From NCBI GenBank assembly GCA_000497125.2, contig CM035322.1, positions 132,001-196,000 of the forward strand: 64,000 nt of DNA. The letters run 5' to 3'. The stretch is from Spironucleus salmonicida. Its lineage: Eukaryota; Fornicata; Diplomonadida; Hexamitidae. The position numbers were made by a program, and so were the translations under genes. Under the pieces are notes generated by a model that worked only from the letters and a program-made list of their open reading frames with translations, had not been told where the DNA came from and did not search any database. Of the stretch, positions 47,722 through 60,130 are shown in pieces. The stretch's first letter is position 1; each line of letters opens with the position of its first letter.

Positions 47722-48657
47722 ATGCCACAGATTGTACGTTATGCTCAGCTGTCTGTTGATGAAGCTAAATGCGAATCAGCTGCACAATAATTGAATATTG
47801 CGATGGAAGGACGTAGCAATGATAAGGTTTAAATGATCTCCATTACTCGTCAACTTAATGCGGAGGAACGCTTTGTTTGTGCAAAAATTTTCTAATAGAA
47901 ATTTGGTAAATCATTGCTTACTGTTCTTAAGGATGAACTTTCTGGTGATTTAGAAGACTTCTTTATTGTTTGTTACTCTGGTTTCTATAACTAATGGGCT
48001 CAGTTCGTCTATGATTCTATGAAAGGCAAGAAGATCGACTAAGTTTTCATGGCTGAGATACTTTTCATGATGACCTTTGACGATCTTAAGAAAGTTACTG
48101 TAGCATATACTGAATTATTTGGTGCTGATATGAAAGCTGATGTTTTGACTGAAGTGGCAGGTACTGAATTCCATGCTTTATTCTTGTCTTGGTTCGAAAG
48201 TGGTAACATCTATGGCGGTGATATTGAAAAGATTGTAGATTATATGGTTGATACTCTTACTGCAACTGATTTCAATGCTCGTATTGTTAACATTTTGACT
48301 AAATGCCACTCCAGAGTCTACAGATAGGTATAAGAGCCTTTCAAGCAGAGAACTGGTGATGATTTTATCAATATTCTCAAGAAGAAATATGATGCTAAAA
48401 ATGAAAAAGTTTTCATGGAATGCCATTATGCTCTCCTTAACCAGTAAGAGTTTATTGCGAGACAGCTCATGCTTGCATTCAAGGGAGCTGGTACTGATGA
48501 AGATAAGATGATGCGTGTTACTCAGTTATATTCCGATAGACTTCACGGTGACTCCATTACCCAAGCTTATGCTGCCTATGGTGATATTGAGAAAACTATA
48601 AAGGCTGACCTCTCAGGAAAATCCGAAGACCTCGTTCTTGCTCTTTGGGGCTTCTGA
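47722..48657 (+). CDS. annexin (alpha-giardin-like)
   Basis: A 311-residue annexin. Four roughly 70-residue helical repeats can be traced. The last carries the signature MLAFKGAGTDEDKMMRV, including GxGTDE, the calcium/phospholipid loop; the others keep the spacing (ELSGDLEDFFIV; YAAYGDIEKTIKADLSG). Annexins bind acidic membranes in a calcium-dependent way. In diplomonads they (alpha-giardins) sit on flagella, plasma membrane and cytoskeleton. Shadows of this gene appear at 48178-48426 on the minus strand. AGTGAA follows the stop directly (TGAAAGTGAAAG). Confidence 0.92.
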
Positions 48658-48673
48658 AAGTGAAAGATTTAAA

Positions 48674-49111
48674 TCACAAATTTATTTCGTATCTATTTTT
48701 AGTCTTATCTGTCTTTAAAAAGTGTATAAACCAGTAATGAAATACTGCGCCAACAATATTAGATTGAATATATGAGGTATCAGTTATATATGCTTCTGTT
48801 TTTGATACGATCAATTTATTATCTAAGACAAATACATTTAAAATGTTGTCTTAGGCAACCTCTATTATACTCCCGGAACAATTAATAATAAAATCAGGAT
48901 TATCACAAAATTTATTAATAATGGTCTTAGAAGTGAGCTAATATGGCAGGTCCCCTTAAAATCCAATTTCGCGAACTCCTAGAAGTACAAAATGCTTACA
49001 TATTTCTTACGCCAGGAAGAAATCTCCTAAAATATTTATTCGTAAACCTTATAAATAACTGTTCAGTTCTGGTTACAATGCACGTATTTATCGATCATAC
49101 AATTAATCCAT
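48674..49111 (-). CDS. minimal E1-like (Aos1-type) activating-enzyme homologue
   Basis: A 145-residue protein starting MDQLYDRQIRALQPELNSYL, which matches the YDRQIRLWG...QxxL opening of the SAE1/Aos1, ULA1 and UBA1 adenylation domain. It continues with INILGDFFLAQEICKHFVLL (Rossmann strand and helix) and GVREIGFQGD. The canonical glycine loop is altered. The domain stops after about 145 residues, much shorter than the usual 300 or more. It probably acts as a partner subunit lacking ATP and Cys sites. Convergent with the annexin gene, 16 bases apart. Confidence 0.65.
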
Positions 49112-49187
49112 AATTAGGTAATTCCACAGTTATTCTTATTATACTATAATAAATTAATTAAAATTAAAATTTTTCATTATTAAATTT

Positions 49188-52100
49188 TCAGTTCCAAACC
49201 CAAAAACTCTAGGTTCCCTCGCCCTCGCGCTTGACAACACCACATAGCGCTCCAGCCTCACTACTAAATTCCATTTTATGAGTAATGCAAATAAGTTAGA
49301 CGCCTATTTCACGTAATTTTTGACCAACAAAAATGGCCTTTTCACTGTCCAAATTCGCATCAATTTCATCGAAAAATACTATTTTCGCCCCCCGAATAAG
49401 AACAAAAGAGAGAACTAAGCACATTTAAATTAAAGCCTTCTCACCGCCGCTTAAATCGTCGAAATTACGTACTCCATCACCTGGTGGTACCGCAAGAATC
49501 TAAACCTTTTCAATCGCTACCGATGTGAGCGAGATGGAGCCTGCACCCTCTGTAAAAAGTTTGTATAATTTGTCTGTTTCAACTTCCATTTTAGCCACGA
49601 AATTTGAAAATTTTTCAAAAGCTGTGGAATTGTCAAAATTTGACTGTTTCAGAGTTGTTGTGAGGCTACTTTTGAGCGTTTGATGCGTTTACTAGAGCTA
49701 AATAAGTTCTTATTATGCCTATTTGACCTAGTCAACCGCATTCAAATCAATATTTTAAAGCGATATACTATTTAGCGATAAAAGCTCCGCTTTGAGTTCC
49801 TGAATACGCTGAGCTTACGAAATTTTAAGTTTCGTTTTGAAATGCATGTCCAGTTGATAAGTTTCCAAGAAAAATATTATCGGATCAGAGGGTTACATTA
49901 TGAAGGCTTCTAAAAGAAGTTTTGGTGCTTCTGCATTTGATGGTAGCGTTATTTATTTCGTAAAAATTTTTTCTATTAAACCTGTTAGTTAAGTTGTTGA
50001 GTAAATAACTGATTACTTTTCTTCTTAAATAGATATTCGTAATAGTTCTGATTAGTCTGAGATGGTAGTCTATAATCTTAGTTTTGATAAAATTTGGCTT
50101 TTAAGTTACAACTAAATTTCTTTAAATTTCAATTGTTCGTTAGCTATAGTTTGTAAAATAACGTCATTTTCTATTATTTGTGCATTATTAATTTAATTTT
50201 CAGTTTTATTAACACTTAATTATTGCTATATCGCTTAAATTTAACGATTTAGCCTTTAAATATCTGTTTCATAGTCTTAATTATTAATAATCTCAATTTT
50301 TTATTCAATAATAATTATTTATTTTTAAATATCTATTTTCTCATCATTTTAAAATGCTTTTTCAACTTTAAGGAACTCATGTCCGGATATTTTCATTTAA
50401 GAATAAATAACTTTGAAGTATTCTAGTTTCATCTTATCTATTAATTCTGATTAGCGAATAAATAGCTCGTTTTATACTTCTTCGCCTCTTTCAATTTTAA
50501 ATAATTTGTCTTTATAATCTTTGATTTACTCTGATAAACTATCCACTTAATCCTATAGTTTAAGTTTATCTAGTTAGGCTATATGCACTTTTTGTTCATG
50601 AGCTTTAATTTATACTTCTAAATCTAAGATAATTTAGTTTTATAATTAATCAATTTTAAGCGATAACTATACCGTATTCTACTCCTCTGTATCTAATTAT
50701 TATTACAACTTATCCTTTTCGTCATCTAAGTCAATAAAATTTAAATCATCTTTCGAATTAGATTTTCCATTTCCTATATTAGCGCTTAGAACACCATTAG
50801 GACTGAACATTTTACAGTCAATGGTTACTACACGCATTCCTGTTTGAGATGATAGTTATCTAGGATTTTCATTAGATAATATCGTATTTTTACATACAAA
50901 ATTAAATAGATTCTCATACCCAGGTTTCTTTTATACAAAATTTGCAAGCATATCTGGTCTATTATTATTAATAATTTTTAAACTTTCTAAAGGAATGAAT
51001 GTACTAACTGGAAGCTTGCGTAATTTCAGTTCATTTACAGCCTAAATTGCAGTTTCAAAATTATCTACTACATAAGCATGCATAAGACCACCACATGCAA
51101 AATTAAGAGCTTTTTAGTGGTTTTTATTTCCAGCCTTCACCCAATCACTAACTATGCCTTTGAAGCCTATAAACTTTTCTCGTAGAATTTATACTATCTT
51201 TCGTTGCTAAATTACATTTTTTTGAGCTGTTTATGTCCTTGCTATAGAATCTAGTTTTTAAGATAATGAAATAATCTACTGAGATAAATTTGATGCTCTA
51301 AATTAAGCTTTTTAGCGCATTTTTAAGGAAGTTTCAAGGGTTGCTTATGCTGAATTATGATTAGATTTCAATGTAGTAAGTTAATTATCTAAACTATTCA
51401 ATAATAATTATTTTTATTCTAATTTTTATGATGTATCAGATTTGTTTTCTTAGTGTTTTGAAAGACGCTTTGTATAAGAATCGATCTGTTCACGATACTC
51501 AATAAGTTCTTACTTTATTTAATATCGCTTTGTAATATCATCTTTAAATTTATCGTTAAATGAATGAAATAATGGCAAATATGTATCTGGTAATTTAGAT
51601 GTATCATTGTTTTATTAATCAGCTAAATCTTATAAATTTTTCAATTATGATATTGAATTAACCTTTTAAAGCTCATTATCCTATAACTAATGATTGAACC
51701 TACTAATAGACTCTTAAATTATAAGTTATTTTTTAGTAAGTCCTTCATCTAGTTAGGTAAATTTTTTACGTAATGAAATAAGCTCAGATTATTTCATCTC
51801 AATTTATTCCGTTTTAAATTGCTATTTCAGTATATCAGTATCAATATCTTAAAGTTATGCCTGCAATGATAAGAGCTCATTTTATTCAGGAAACTACTTC
51901 AAATTTTCTTCTAATTGTTTGATTTACTTTTTGTTTTAAATAGCTTATTGAATATATTCATCAGCTTCTAAACTATATAGTTCTTCTTCACAAAGTTGCA
52001 GTTATTTTTGATTTTATTCAAACTGTTTTGCTTTTTCAGCTTAGTCTTTTAATCTGATATAATTTTTCCTTTTAACTAAAATTTATTCAGTTAATTGCTA

Positions 52101-52460
52101 TAACTCGTATTTTAATTAATTAATATCTATCGGTGTCTCCTATTCCTATTCAATATCAATTTCAAAAGGATTTTAACATGGTAATACGATTAAAGGTAAC
52201 TGCTATAAAAAATCTGAATGAGTTAACAAAACTTCGTCAATAAAATATTAATCTAAGTGTTTTTTATATACTACATCACCTATCTTCAATTCTACAGTTG
52301 ATTCATTCTCAATATTTTTAATTACTGATTCTACAGCAGATATAGCGTTGGATTTACCAGAACCATTCGGCCCTAAAATTGCAGTAAATTAATGTGGAAT
52401 AGTTAAAGTAACCATATTCTAATATGTTCTAAAATTTTAGATAGAAATAGATTAAAGCAT
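49188..52460 (-). CDS. SMC family ATPase, SMC3-like
   Basis: A 1090-codon frame, ATG at 52460 to AACTGA at 49188. Both ATPase heads are present: N-terminal IQNFRTYQNMV then GPNGSGKS (Walker A, residues 30-37); C-terminal ...SGGEKALIQMCLVLSF with FFDEIDANLDSEKA (Walker B) and ICITHKMEF. Between them are two long coiled coils and a central hinge. DEID and the FRTY start favour SMC3 over SMC1, SMC2 or SMC4. Cohesin SMC3 pairs with SMC1 to hold sister chromatids. The 3' 500 bases are much richer in G+C than the rest. At 1090 residues it is slightly short. Confidence 0.88.
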
Positions 52461-52660
52461 TTGTAGAGATGTAAAAGTAAAATTATAATATATAATATAA
52501 TAATTAAGTAATAAAATATATTGCAAGATAAAATTAACGTATATACCTATTTTTTATTTAGGGTTAGCAAATATGCTTGTGCTATAAGTTAGATTCAACT
52601 AAATATAGATAAACTGGAAGAGAAAAAATATTATAGTTTAGCTAATAAAATATAAAACTC

Positions 52661-53002
52661 TCACATTCTTTCACGGATTGCAATCAAATCATTTACTATT
52701 ACTGAACAGCTCAAGCCAGCGTCTCCCAGTTATTTAAGTGCTAACGCATATTTATCAATCTGCTACTGCCATTGTAAGGCCTGTTTTTAAAATTTCACTT
52801 CCTAGTCTGCAACTCTCAGTAATGTTTACTCTACAGTTTTTTGATTTGTAATAATAGAGGAGACTACAGAGTCTAGATGAATCTTATCTTACGCTGTCTC
52901 AGTACTAAAAGAAGCTAGTGCACCTTTTTGTAAATGTATTAATGTAGCTTTTTCTGTATTAGCTTTCATGGTTTGGTTGTTGAATGCGGCGGTGATTGAC
53001 AT
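52661..53002 (-). CDS. BLOC1S1-like small coiled-coil protein
   Basis: A 113-residue helical protein starting MSITAAFNNQTMKANTEKAT. Residues 55-113 (VADQEVKFQKQALQWQQQID, then KYALALKQLGDAG) have the spacing of BLOC-1 subunit 1 (xNQxxLDxEVKxL...FxKQTxQWxxxVExFNxALKEIGD). BLOC/BORC complexes direct lysosome-related organelle traffic. Assignment is by pattern and length only. Its start is 44 bases from that of the divergent gene. Confidence 0.5.
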
Positions 53003-53046
53003 TTTTGGTATTAATAAAATATACTGTATTTAATATTAAGTAACTT

Positions 53047-53652
53047 ATGGAAGTGTCAACCGTGAACCTCAATCTATTTGCGACTCCTACAAAAAGAATT
53101 CGCACATGGTATAATTCAAAGCCTTTACCAACATTTGAAGAATTATTTACCCCAAATTAAACCCAATAATATTCAATGAATTAGTTTATTGGTGATCGTT
53201 TAGCATGCTCATCTGGAAGTAGGTTTAGATCTGCTAAGATTCCAACGTTTTCTAATCATACATCTGATTCATTCAATGATATTTTGCTGAGAAATCCTGG
53301 GGAGATTCCAAAACTACCACCGCCTAAGATCTAGATTTATTAAAATTTTAATGAGTAAAAATGTACAAACTAAATAGTTGAGGAAATTTAACAAGAATAA
53401 ATTCCAAAGCTAGGACTAAATGATGAAACCATATCTCTTATGAATCAGTTTAGAGATAAAACTAAGATAGCATAGGATATTTTGAAACGATTGAATGCAC
53501 AAAAGAAAGTATAAGAAACATGTAATTAGATAATAATACGACAAAGATAGTTTAGAAAAAGCAAGGTGCCTGATTTTTGTATGAAGTGTAAGGATCCGAT
53601 AATTGATTTATTAGTGGCGAGTTAAGGCCTTAGAGATTAGCTTGATAAGTGA
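53047..53652 (+). CDS. hypothetical protein, 201 aa
   Basis: Open frame from TTATGG to AAGTGA. The first 100 residues are Pro/Ser/Asn-rich and disordered (FATPTKRIRTWYNSKPLP). The second half is helical and Gln/Lys-rich, ending with a CMKCKDPIIDLL segment whose two Cys might bind metal. No family recognised. Confidence 0.55.
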
Positions 53653-54107
53653 AATTGTTAAGCAGTGATTAACTTTATTTATGTAATTATTATTAGTTTT
53701 TTCTTAATTTATTACTATAATATGTTGTTAGTATTGTTAAGCATAACAAACTACCAAAGTATAAATAAACAGCGAAATAAGTTGAAAATTACTTACCAAA
53801 TTATTATAGATAAAGACTAAAGAAAATAATATAACCAGCTGTGTATAAAAGTTATAAATATTCATATATAATTATTATAAACATTTATATACAACAATAA
53901 ATTATATAAAAATTTTCTATTCTATTTAAAATTGACCATCTTTGAATATTAGTTAAACCATCCGTAAAGTATATTAAGAGAATATTATTTTAATCGTACA
54001 GACAAAAATCTAGATCTTAAAGAAATTTATTAAAATAAGACATTTATCTTTATAAAAATAATGTATGTTTGCTCTTTAAAAATTAAAAAACTCAATAATA
54101 TAACTAA
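53653..54107. other. intergenic, nothing supported
   Basis: About 455 very AT-rich bases between two convergent gene ends. No gene, repeat or RNA supported. Confidence 0.35.
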
Positions 54108-54386
54108 TCAGGATAATAAGTGGTAATTAAGATATTATACAAATTAGTTAACTGATATTTTTAACATTATTATATTATAATTATTCCCTTCTAAAAATGA
54201 CCGCCAATCTACGTATTCCCTAAATCTATATCTAACCCAACATAAAATTCCTCCAATTATAATAATTAAGCTAAATATAATCGAAAAATTAGTAGTTGTA
54301 CCTCCTCTAATAACGTTCACAATCCCGTTATAAATCAAAAAAACTGTCTAACTGTAAAACCTCAGTAATGGCTACACGAATTCCAT
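54108..54386 (-). CDS. small single-pass membrane protein, 92 aa
   Basis: Open frame with a hydrophobic stretch (FSIIFSLIIIIGGILCWV, about residues 37-54) after IRGGTTTN and before a basic YRFREYVDWRSF segment, the layout of a small tail- or signal-anchored protein. The only in-frame ATG (54384-54386) lies inside the start of the divergent gene at 54368, giving 19 bases of 5' overlap. Either the genes overlap or translation starts at a non-ATG codon downstream. Function unknown. Confidence 0.5.
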
Positions 54387-54922
54387 TAATTATTTAAACA
54401 CTTGGCGATTTTGATGATATTAATTTCGCGTAACCATTTGAGTCTAGAAATAAGTATTTCGATATTCTAGTTCCTGGAACAACATCTAAAATTGACCGTA
54501 CAATAGCACAATCCTCATCTGCTGAAGAGGCCGAAATTTAACCAAATGATTCAATTTTTATTAATTATCGTGAACTTTTCCTTAACTTAACGGCTCGTGG
54601 TATTGTACTAAATGAACTTATTTTAGTTAATTTTTAAACCTTAAAAACAAGTTAAGATAAGTAAGGGAAAATTATTAAGCTAGAAAGAAAAATGAATTTT
54701 AAGAAAGGGAGTATTCTCCGCGATGTGCGCTAAATTGAGGCAGAAAAACGACATTTTAAAGAGTAACTTTTAGAGGCCGGAACAGGATTTAAATTAGCAT
54801 ATTTTGATAAACTTCTAGAAGAAAAGTATGGAGAAAGACGTAAGGGATATGAAAACCGTCTTCGAAAACTCATGGAGACATTTTGTAAAATGTATGTTGC
54901 GATATATTAAGGAAATTAGTGA
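54368..54922 (+). CDS. hypothetical protein, 184 aa
   Basis: Open frame from GTAATGGC to TAGTGA. The protein starts MATRIPLIIQTLGDFDDINF. From about residue 85 it is a basic, largely helical coiled coil (LERKMNFKKGSILRDVRQIE...KLLEEKYGERRKGYENRLRK), ending near MYVAIYQGNQ. Possibly a cytoskeletal or docking protein; no family is clear. It overlaps the 5' end of the minus-strand gene by 19 bases. Confidence 0.6.
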
Positions 54923-54981
54923 TTTATATTATTATGTATAATTTAATTTAAATTTAATTAAATAAATTCGCTCTCCAAGAA

Positions 54982-55431
54982 ATGTCTAAGACTCCAGCAC
55001 ATCATAATATAGGTAACTGGCACTGGGATGAAAAGAGCTTTACAGAATGGTCTAAGACGTATATTAAAGAATTGTTTGAGTTTGTAAAGGATGTTGAAGA
55101 AGGTATTAAGCTTGAAATAACTGTAGACGAAGTTAAAGGCGAGGCTTTTAAAATTGTTCGTAAGAATAAGCTTAGATCTTCATTTGATTTTAAAATTAAA
55201 ATGAAATTTAGTTATTTAGTAGCTGAAAAGGATACTATTAAAGGTACTATTTTATTTGAACCTTTTTGTGACGAAACTGATCCTGAAGACTGGTGTTATG
55301 AGGTCAAGATTGAAAATGTTAAAGAACATAATGCAGATAATGTAGCAGATTGTAAAGCATTGGTTTGTCAGAAGTTATTTATTGACAAATTTTAGACTTA
55401 TGCTGATGAATTCAACAATAAGATGGATTGA
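54982..55431 (+). CDS. Aha1 N-domain Hsp90 co-chaperone
   Basis: A 149-residue protein matching the N-terminal domain of Aha1: NIGNWHWDEKSFTEWSKTYI at the start (family pattern NNWHWxEKxxTxWSxxYL), then VKGEAFKIVRKNKLRSSFDF and the acidic beta strands. Aha1 stimulates the ATPase of Hsp90 in the cytosol. The C-terminal AHSA1 domain of typical 330-residue Aha1 is absent, as in the short yeast paralogue Hch1. An in-frame TAG at 55393-55395 is read as Gln. Confidence 0.85.
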
Positions 55432-55441
55432 TTAATATTTA

Positions 55442-56410
55442 TCACTCTTAAACTGGATAGTGTTCAACTGAAGTTGGTGGTGAGTAAATAGTATCTTGGT
55501 AAGAAAATTTTTATTGAATATCTGCTTCTATATCTGCAGTTATTGATATAAAATTATTTTATTGATTATTTAGATATTGTCTTATTTCTAAAATCTTATC
55601 TTTTAACTGTTTTATTTGATTTTCATAATTATTGTGTTCTAAATTCTATATAATTATCATTTTTTATTTCATTTTTTGAAATTCTTATTCTTATTCCTTG
55701 AGAGATTAATTTTATTCTATAATAAAAGATATTAATTATGTGATATCATTATAAAAATCTGAAATATTATCTTAAATAATAATCTGTTGGCTATCAAAAT
55801 ATGATGCCAAATTTGTCAAATTTTTTCCAAAACTTGAAAGTAAAGATTTAACTTAAACTTATAACTTCTCTTCATAATTTTATTTTGTCTACTCTTTCTA
55901 GCTTATAACCTAATACTCTAATTTAATATGCTGATTCTCAGATTATAAAGACTATATCTGTTTCGTTTGCTCTTCTATTTCATTTTTATATTTTTGCATA
56001 ATTTCAGGTAGTAGTGATATATCTTTAATATCACAGCTGTTAAGTATTTTTGAAGTTTGAGTATAATTTTATGTAATATTAAACATTTAATAATATTTTG
56101 ATGAAATAATTTTATTTTCTTTATTCATTTCATCGAATTTAGATTAAAGCTACTCCTAATTGCGAGAATCTTCTTTTACCTTTAATTCTAGTTTATCAAT
56201 AATTTAGTATTAAATCTCAAAGTCTTCTTCATAAGATATCAACTTATTTTTCAGTATTTCGTTATTAGATAATAAACATTATTAAGATTTAGATATTTGT
56301 ATAAATTTACTTTTCAGTCCAATTAAGTTTCGTAATATTGATTTAACATCTTTATAATCATTAACTCCTAACTCCCAAGCGATCGTAGAGTATGTACTTA
56401 CAAGTTCCAT
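55442..56410 (-). CDS. coiled-coil protein, 322 aa
   Basis: A 322-residue, Gln/Lys/Glu-rich coiled coil almost from end to end (MELVSTYSTIAWELGVNDYK, then helices), with a short Pro-containing tail (YSPPTSVEHYPVQE). GAGTGA stop, 10 bases from the stop of the convergent Aha1 gene. Its composition suits an intraflagellar or centrosomal scaffold, but no family is assigned. Confidence 0.6.
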
Positions 56411-56513
56411 TATTTAAGTTAGTAAATATAATATAAGTATATAATACTGTTTATTTTTATTTAAAATACCTTATTGTATATTAAATTTATAATATTATTA
56501 AATATGAAAATAA

Positions 56514-56843
56514 ATGGAAGAAATTTTATCAGATGATGACTTTAAATTTAATTTAAATACTGGTGATTAGATATACACAGTGAAAATCTAACCATTAAAA
56601 ATAAATTTAAATATTACCAGCAGCATTTACTAGTTTAAAATACGAAATGTTTTAGACATTTAGCCAAAGGGGATGCCAGAAATAACATCTCGTTAATAAT
56701 CTTTATAATAGAGATAGAGACCTTTATATACCGATAAAATGAAATCTCCGTGTAAGAGTTTTTATTATGATGTCGGGAAAAATTTTTAGAGTCTAAAAAA
56801 GGCACCTATTGCCAAACTGTATGGATCTGATAGGTTTAAATGA
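56514..56843 (+). CDS. small hypothetical protein, 109 aa
   Basis: Open frame starting MEEILSDDDFKFNLNTGDQ, acidic at the N-terminus and basic and Gln-rich later (SRQQSLQQRQRPLYTDKMKS), ending SDRFK. Balanced composition supports a real protein. AGTGAA lies a few bases after the stop. Its start is 103 bases from that of the divergent coiled-coil gene. Function unknown. Confidence 0.5.
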
Positions 56844-56952
56844 GTGAAATACGTCCAAGTAGTGCAATCATGTCTTATTTTTGTTTGAATTTATAAAATT
56901 AAAATATATATTAAGTAATATAATATATTTCCTAGGCATAGGAGTTTTTTAA

Positions 56953-58389
56953 ATGGAAAATGAGGAAAATCTAATAGAGTAGCATAATATTGATAAAAAC
57001 TTACATTATATAGCTAGTCATTAAGATTTTCCAAAAATTTCTGACTTATATGTGTAACAGATGCATAATTAAGATAAAATTAACAACATAAAATTTACAA
57101 AATAACAAAAATCATTAGTTTTCAATATTTTATAAAACACATGTATGAATACAGATAAATATTCAGTATATTACGCAGTTTGTATAATCAACTCTCCAAA
57201 AATGCTATACTAAAAATTTGCAAATACTATAACTAATATTTTTCAATAACTTAACTTGCATCCACCTTATGATATGACTTCTTTTTATGTTCAACTAAAG
57301 GAAAAATCTTTATCACATCAACTTTATTAATAGCTAGCTAAGTATTCTGTTAAAATAACGTAATTTGATGAGTTCGAATTTCCTTAATTTCTATAAAAGT
57401 TAGATCCAAATAAATCTCCATAACAAATTTTTCAATTTTATCACGAATTATCATTGAAGTTATAGAGATTCTTTATCTCTCACGGTTAATTACAAAAATT
57501 TTATCCATAAACTTTTACTGATATCCTAAAATATCTCAGAATTGTTGGATTAGATAACGCAAATCGATTTTTACCATAAATCCATACAGGTGCTATATAA
57601 ATGGCCAGTAGTTTTGGCCTTAATATAGAAAAACTTATACAATATGTATAGGCGATCGAAAACTGTTACGGTGAGAAACCTACTTTTGCAGAAACACTTT
57701 GGTTCTCTTGTAAGAAGCAACTTATTAAGAAATATAATTCATATGGAATATTTTTAGCATTAGAATAGGCAAATTAAGTGTATGAGCTTGCAAATGAAAT
57801 TCGTGCTAGAAAACAGTTTGAATACTCTCATTTCATCGTTATCTAAGATCTGTTACTACGTAAATGTAATTGCTTTTATATCTATTAAATAACAAAAATT
57901 TGTCCAATTTGCTTTCACTAGAAACTATAAAAATCACTATTTCTGAACTTCGCACCAAGTCATTTCCCGATAATAATGAAATTGTTCCAGGAAATTCGCT
58001 CCAAAAACAAGCTTTTCTATTGTAAAAACTTAGAAGATTTGTAGTAAATAATCAAAAGCTGCTAAATTATGTATAAATAGCGTAGTTTTGTTGATTACGT
58101 TCTAGGACTTGATAGCTATTAATAAGATGAGTTTCTTTCACATATTCAAGATATTTGCCTGTAGTTGATTTCCAGTCCTTATATCAATGATAGAATGAAG
58201 ATATAGAACTTCGACTAGAGGTTTATTGAACTGATTCATGAATTTTACTGCCTATCATGGATCTAGCTATTTTATTTATAACAAAGTTGCAATTCAAAAG
58301 AATCGCTAGCATATTTTCTTACACGAACAAAGTAATCTATAGATATTTAAAGCGCTAATACCGACGATTTTTAGATTTTAGTTAAATGA
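56953..58389 (+). CDS. hypothetical protein with Cys cluster, 478 aa
   Basis: Open frame from TAAATGG to AAATGA, dense with helices. A Cys cluster at about residues 308-325 (KCNCFYIYQITKICPICFHQ) could be a small zinc-binding knot. Upstream, an EKLIQYVQAIENCYG...TFAETLWFSCKKQLIKK stretch suggests a helical repeat domain. No signal peptide. The general architecture, helices plus a terminal zinc knot, resembles vesicle-tethering or RING-type adaptors, but I cannot assign it. Confidence 0.6.
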
Positions 58390-58435
58390 TTAATTATATA
58401 TATTAATCCTAGTATAATTTTATCCATTTCATATT

Positions 58436-59389
58436 ATGAGCTAAAATAATTTGCAACAGCTTTTAGCTATTAAGAAGATTTTACTGTTAGCATAGATAAT
58501 AGCTAAATCATTAGGAAGAGATATAGTATAACCATAAGATATAAAACTTATCAGAAACCTTAAAAATTCGTAGTAGAAAACAGGGTATGAAGCCCATCCA
58601 TAATAATATTAAATCACGTCTTATGTATCATAGCAACCTAAAATTTTTAAGATTAGAGATCTTTTAGCATAAACATCAGAATAGCCTTAAACAACAATTG
58701 AGATTTATTAAATCTCAAAAAAAGGTTAAGATCAAATCTTGCCTCATCTATATCAGCCGCCGAAGAAACATTAATAATTAACTACAATTCAGCTGTCTTT
58801 GGATTTATTTGGATAAAATTAGCTGTAAAATCTTCTTTTAAATAATATTCTTGATTTATCATATTCAGGACATGCAAGAAGAACATGTTAAGATATTTAA
58901 ACTCGTTTATTTTCAAAAAAGTATACATTAAAGGCAGCTATTAATCTTTATACCATTATGTTGTAAAATTAAGTGGCAGATAGTCGGTTTATTTCTGATT
59001 TCATAAGAGATGCAGTATGTTAAATTTATTTTACAAGAAAATTTAACTAAGAGCTGGATCTACAATTGCTCGGGCAACTTTTTGGGAAGTCAATTTGTCT
59101 TAACCCTGACCCATAGGACTCAAGCAAACGAATTGGCCCTATATTAGATGATATACGACATAATAGCTAATATGCGTTGATGGGGGCTAGGTTTTTAAGT
59201 GCTATTGATGTTGATTATATTATTTATAGTATTTTTGAAATGTTTAAAAAAGGTTATGTTGATAAAAGTTGGGGTATCAGAGATGCACTAAGGAAATGCA
59301 ACTGGGAGAAATTAGAAGCCTATGGTGTAGAAGATTGGTAGAACTTTATAACTGTTTAAGAAACTGGAACAGGAAGTGGTAAAGGATGA
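58436..59389 (+). CDS. hypothetical protein, 317 aa
   Basis: Open frame starting MSQNNLQQLLAIKKIL, with a Gln-rich N-terminal third (TAA/TAG) and a more conserved-looking helical C-terminal half (YTLKAAINLYTIMLQ; ALMGARFLSAIDVDYIIY; DKSWGIRDALRKCNWEKLE). AGTGAA lies shortly after the stop. Possibly MIF4G- or HEAT-like; not assigned. 46 bases after the preceding gene. Confidence 0.55.
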
Positions 59390-59457
59390 GTGTAAGTGAA
59401 CGATTGCGGATATAATACTATCAAATACAGTTTCAATAAATTCATAGTGAATATGTT

Positions 59458-60078
59458 TCATTCATGATTTTTTTAGGATATAAAATAACTAATAATTAGT
59501 GGATTTAATTAATTTAAAACCTTGTATTTGTACTTTGCTATATTCTTATTCAAATTTGGAATAAATGATAATGGATAATTTATATGGTTTTTAAAAAGAA
59601 TATAAATTGTTGTTTTATTTATTCTAAGTGATTTATTTTTATAACTGGATAATAGATTTAAGGCGATATCAAAATCAACTGGATTGTCAAACAAAATTGA
59701 ATATTCTAAAGATTCTTTATAATATTATATTTAATATTTTTTAAAAACAAGTAATCCTGTTGTTTTCAGTATATAATCTAAAATATTACTCGGCAAACAT
59801 GCTATCTAGTGTATTACATCAACAGACTAATGAATGATATCTTATATTTCAACAAATATATTATACTAATCTATACTGTGATAAGTAATATAACTTAACG
59901 AATCTATATAGTTCTAGGTTTAAGATGGGATATTCACATTATATTTTAGATTAATCCTTAAGATACCGTGTTTTATACATATAAAGATATCAATATCATT
60001 AATATCTGGAATTCTGGCCTCAATATTCTCTTAGTTCTATATTAAACTTCTCAGAATTAAATTATCATATCGAATCAT
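59458..60078 (-). CDS. hypothetical protein, 206 aa
   Basis: Open frame from TTTAAATG at 60078 to GAATGA. Sequence is mixed alpha/beta with many Ile and Asn (IRYDNLILRSLIQNQENIEA, PDINDIDIFICIKHGI). The last third is basic. There is a strong AT bias, so some Ile/Asn/Lys content is compositional. Its start is 52 bases from that of the divergent actin-related gene. No family recognised. Confidence 0.5.
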
Positions 60079-60130
60079 TTAAATATTATCTTTTTCTTAG
60101 TATAATATTATAATATTCTCCTTCTTAAAA

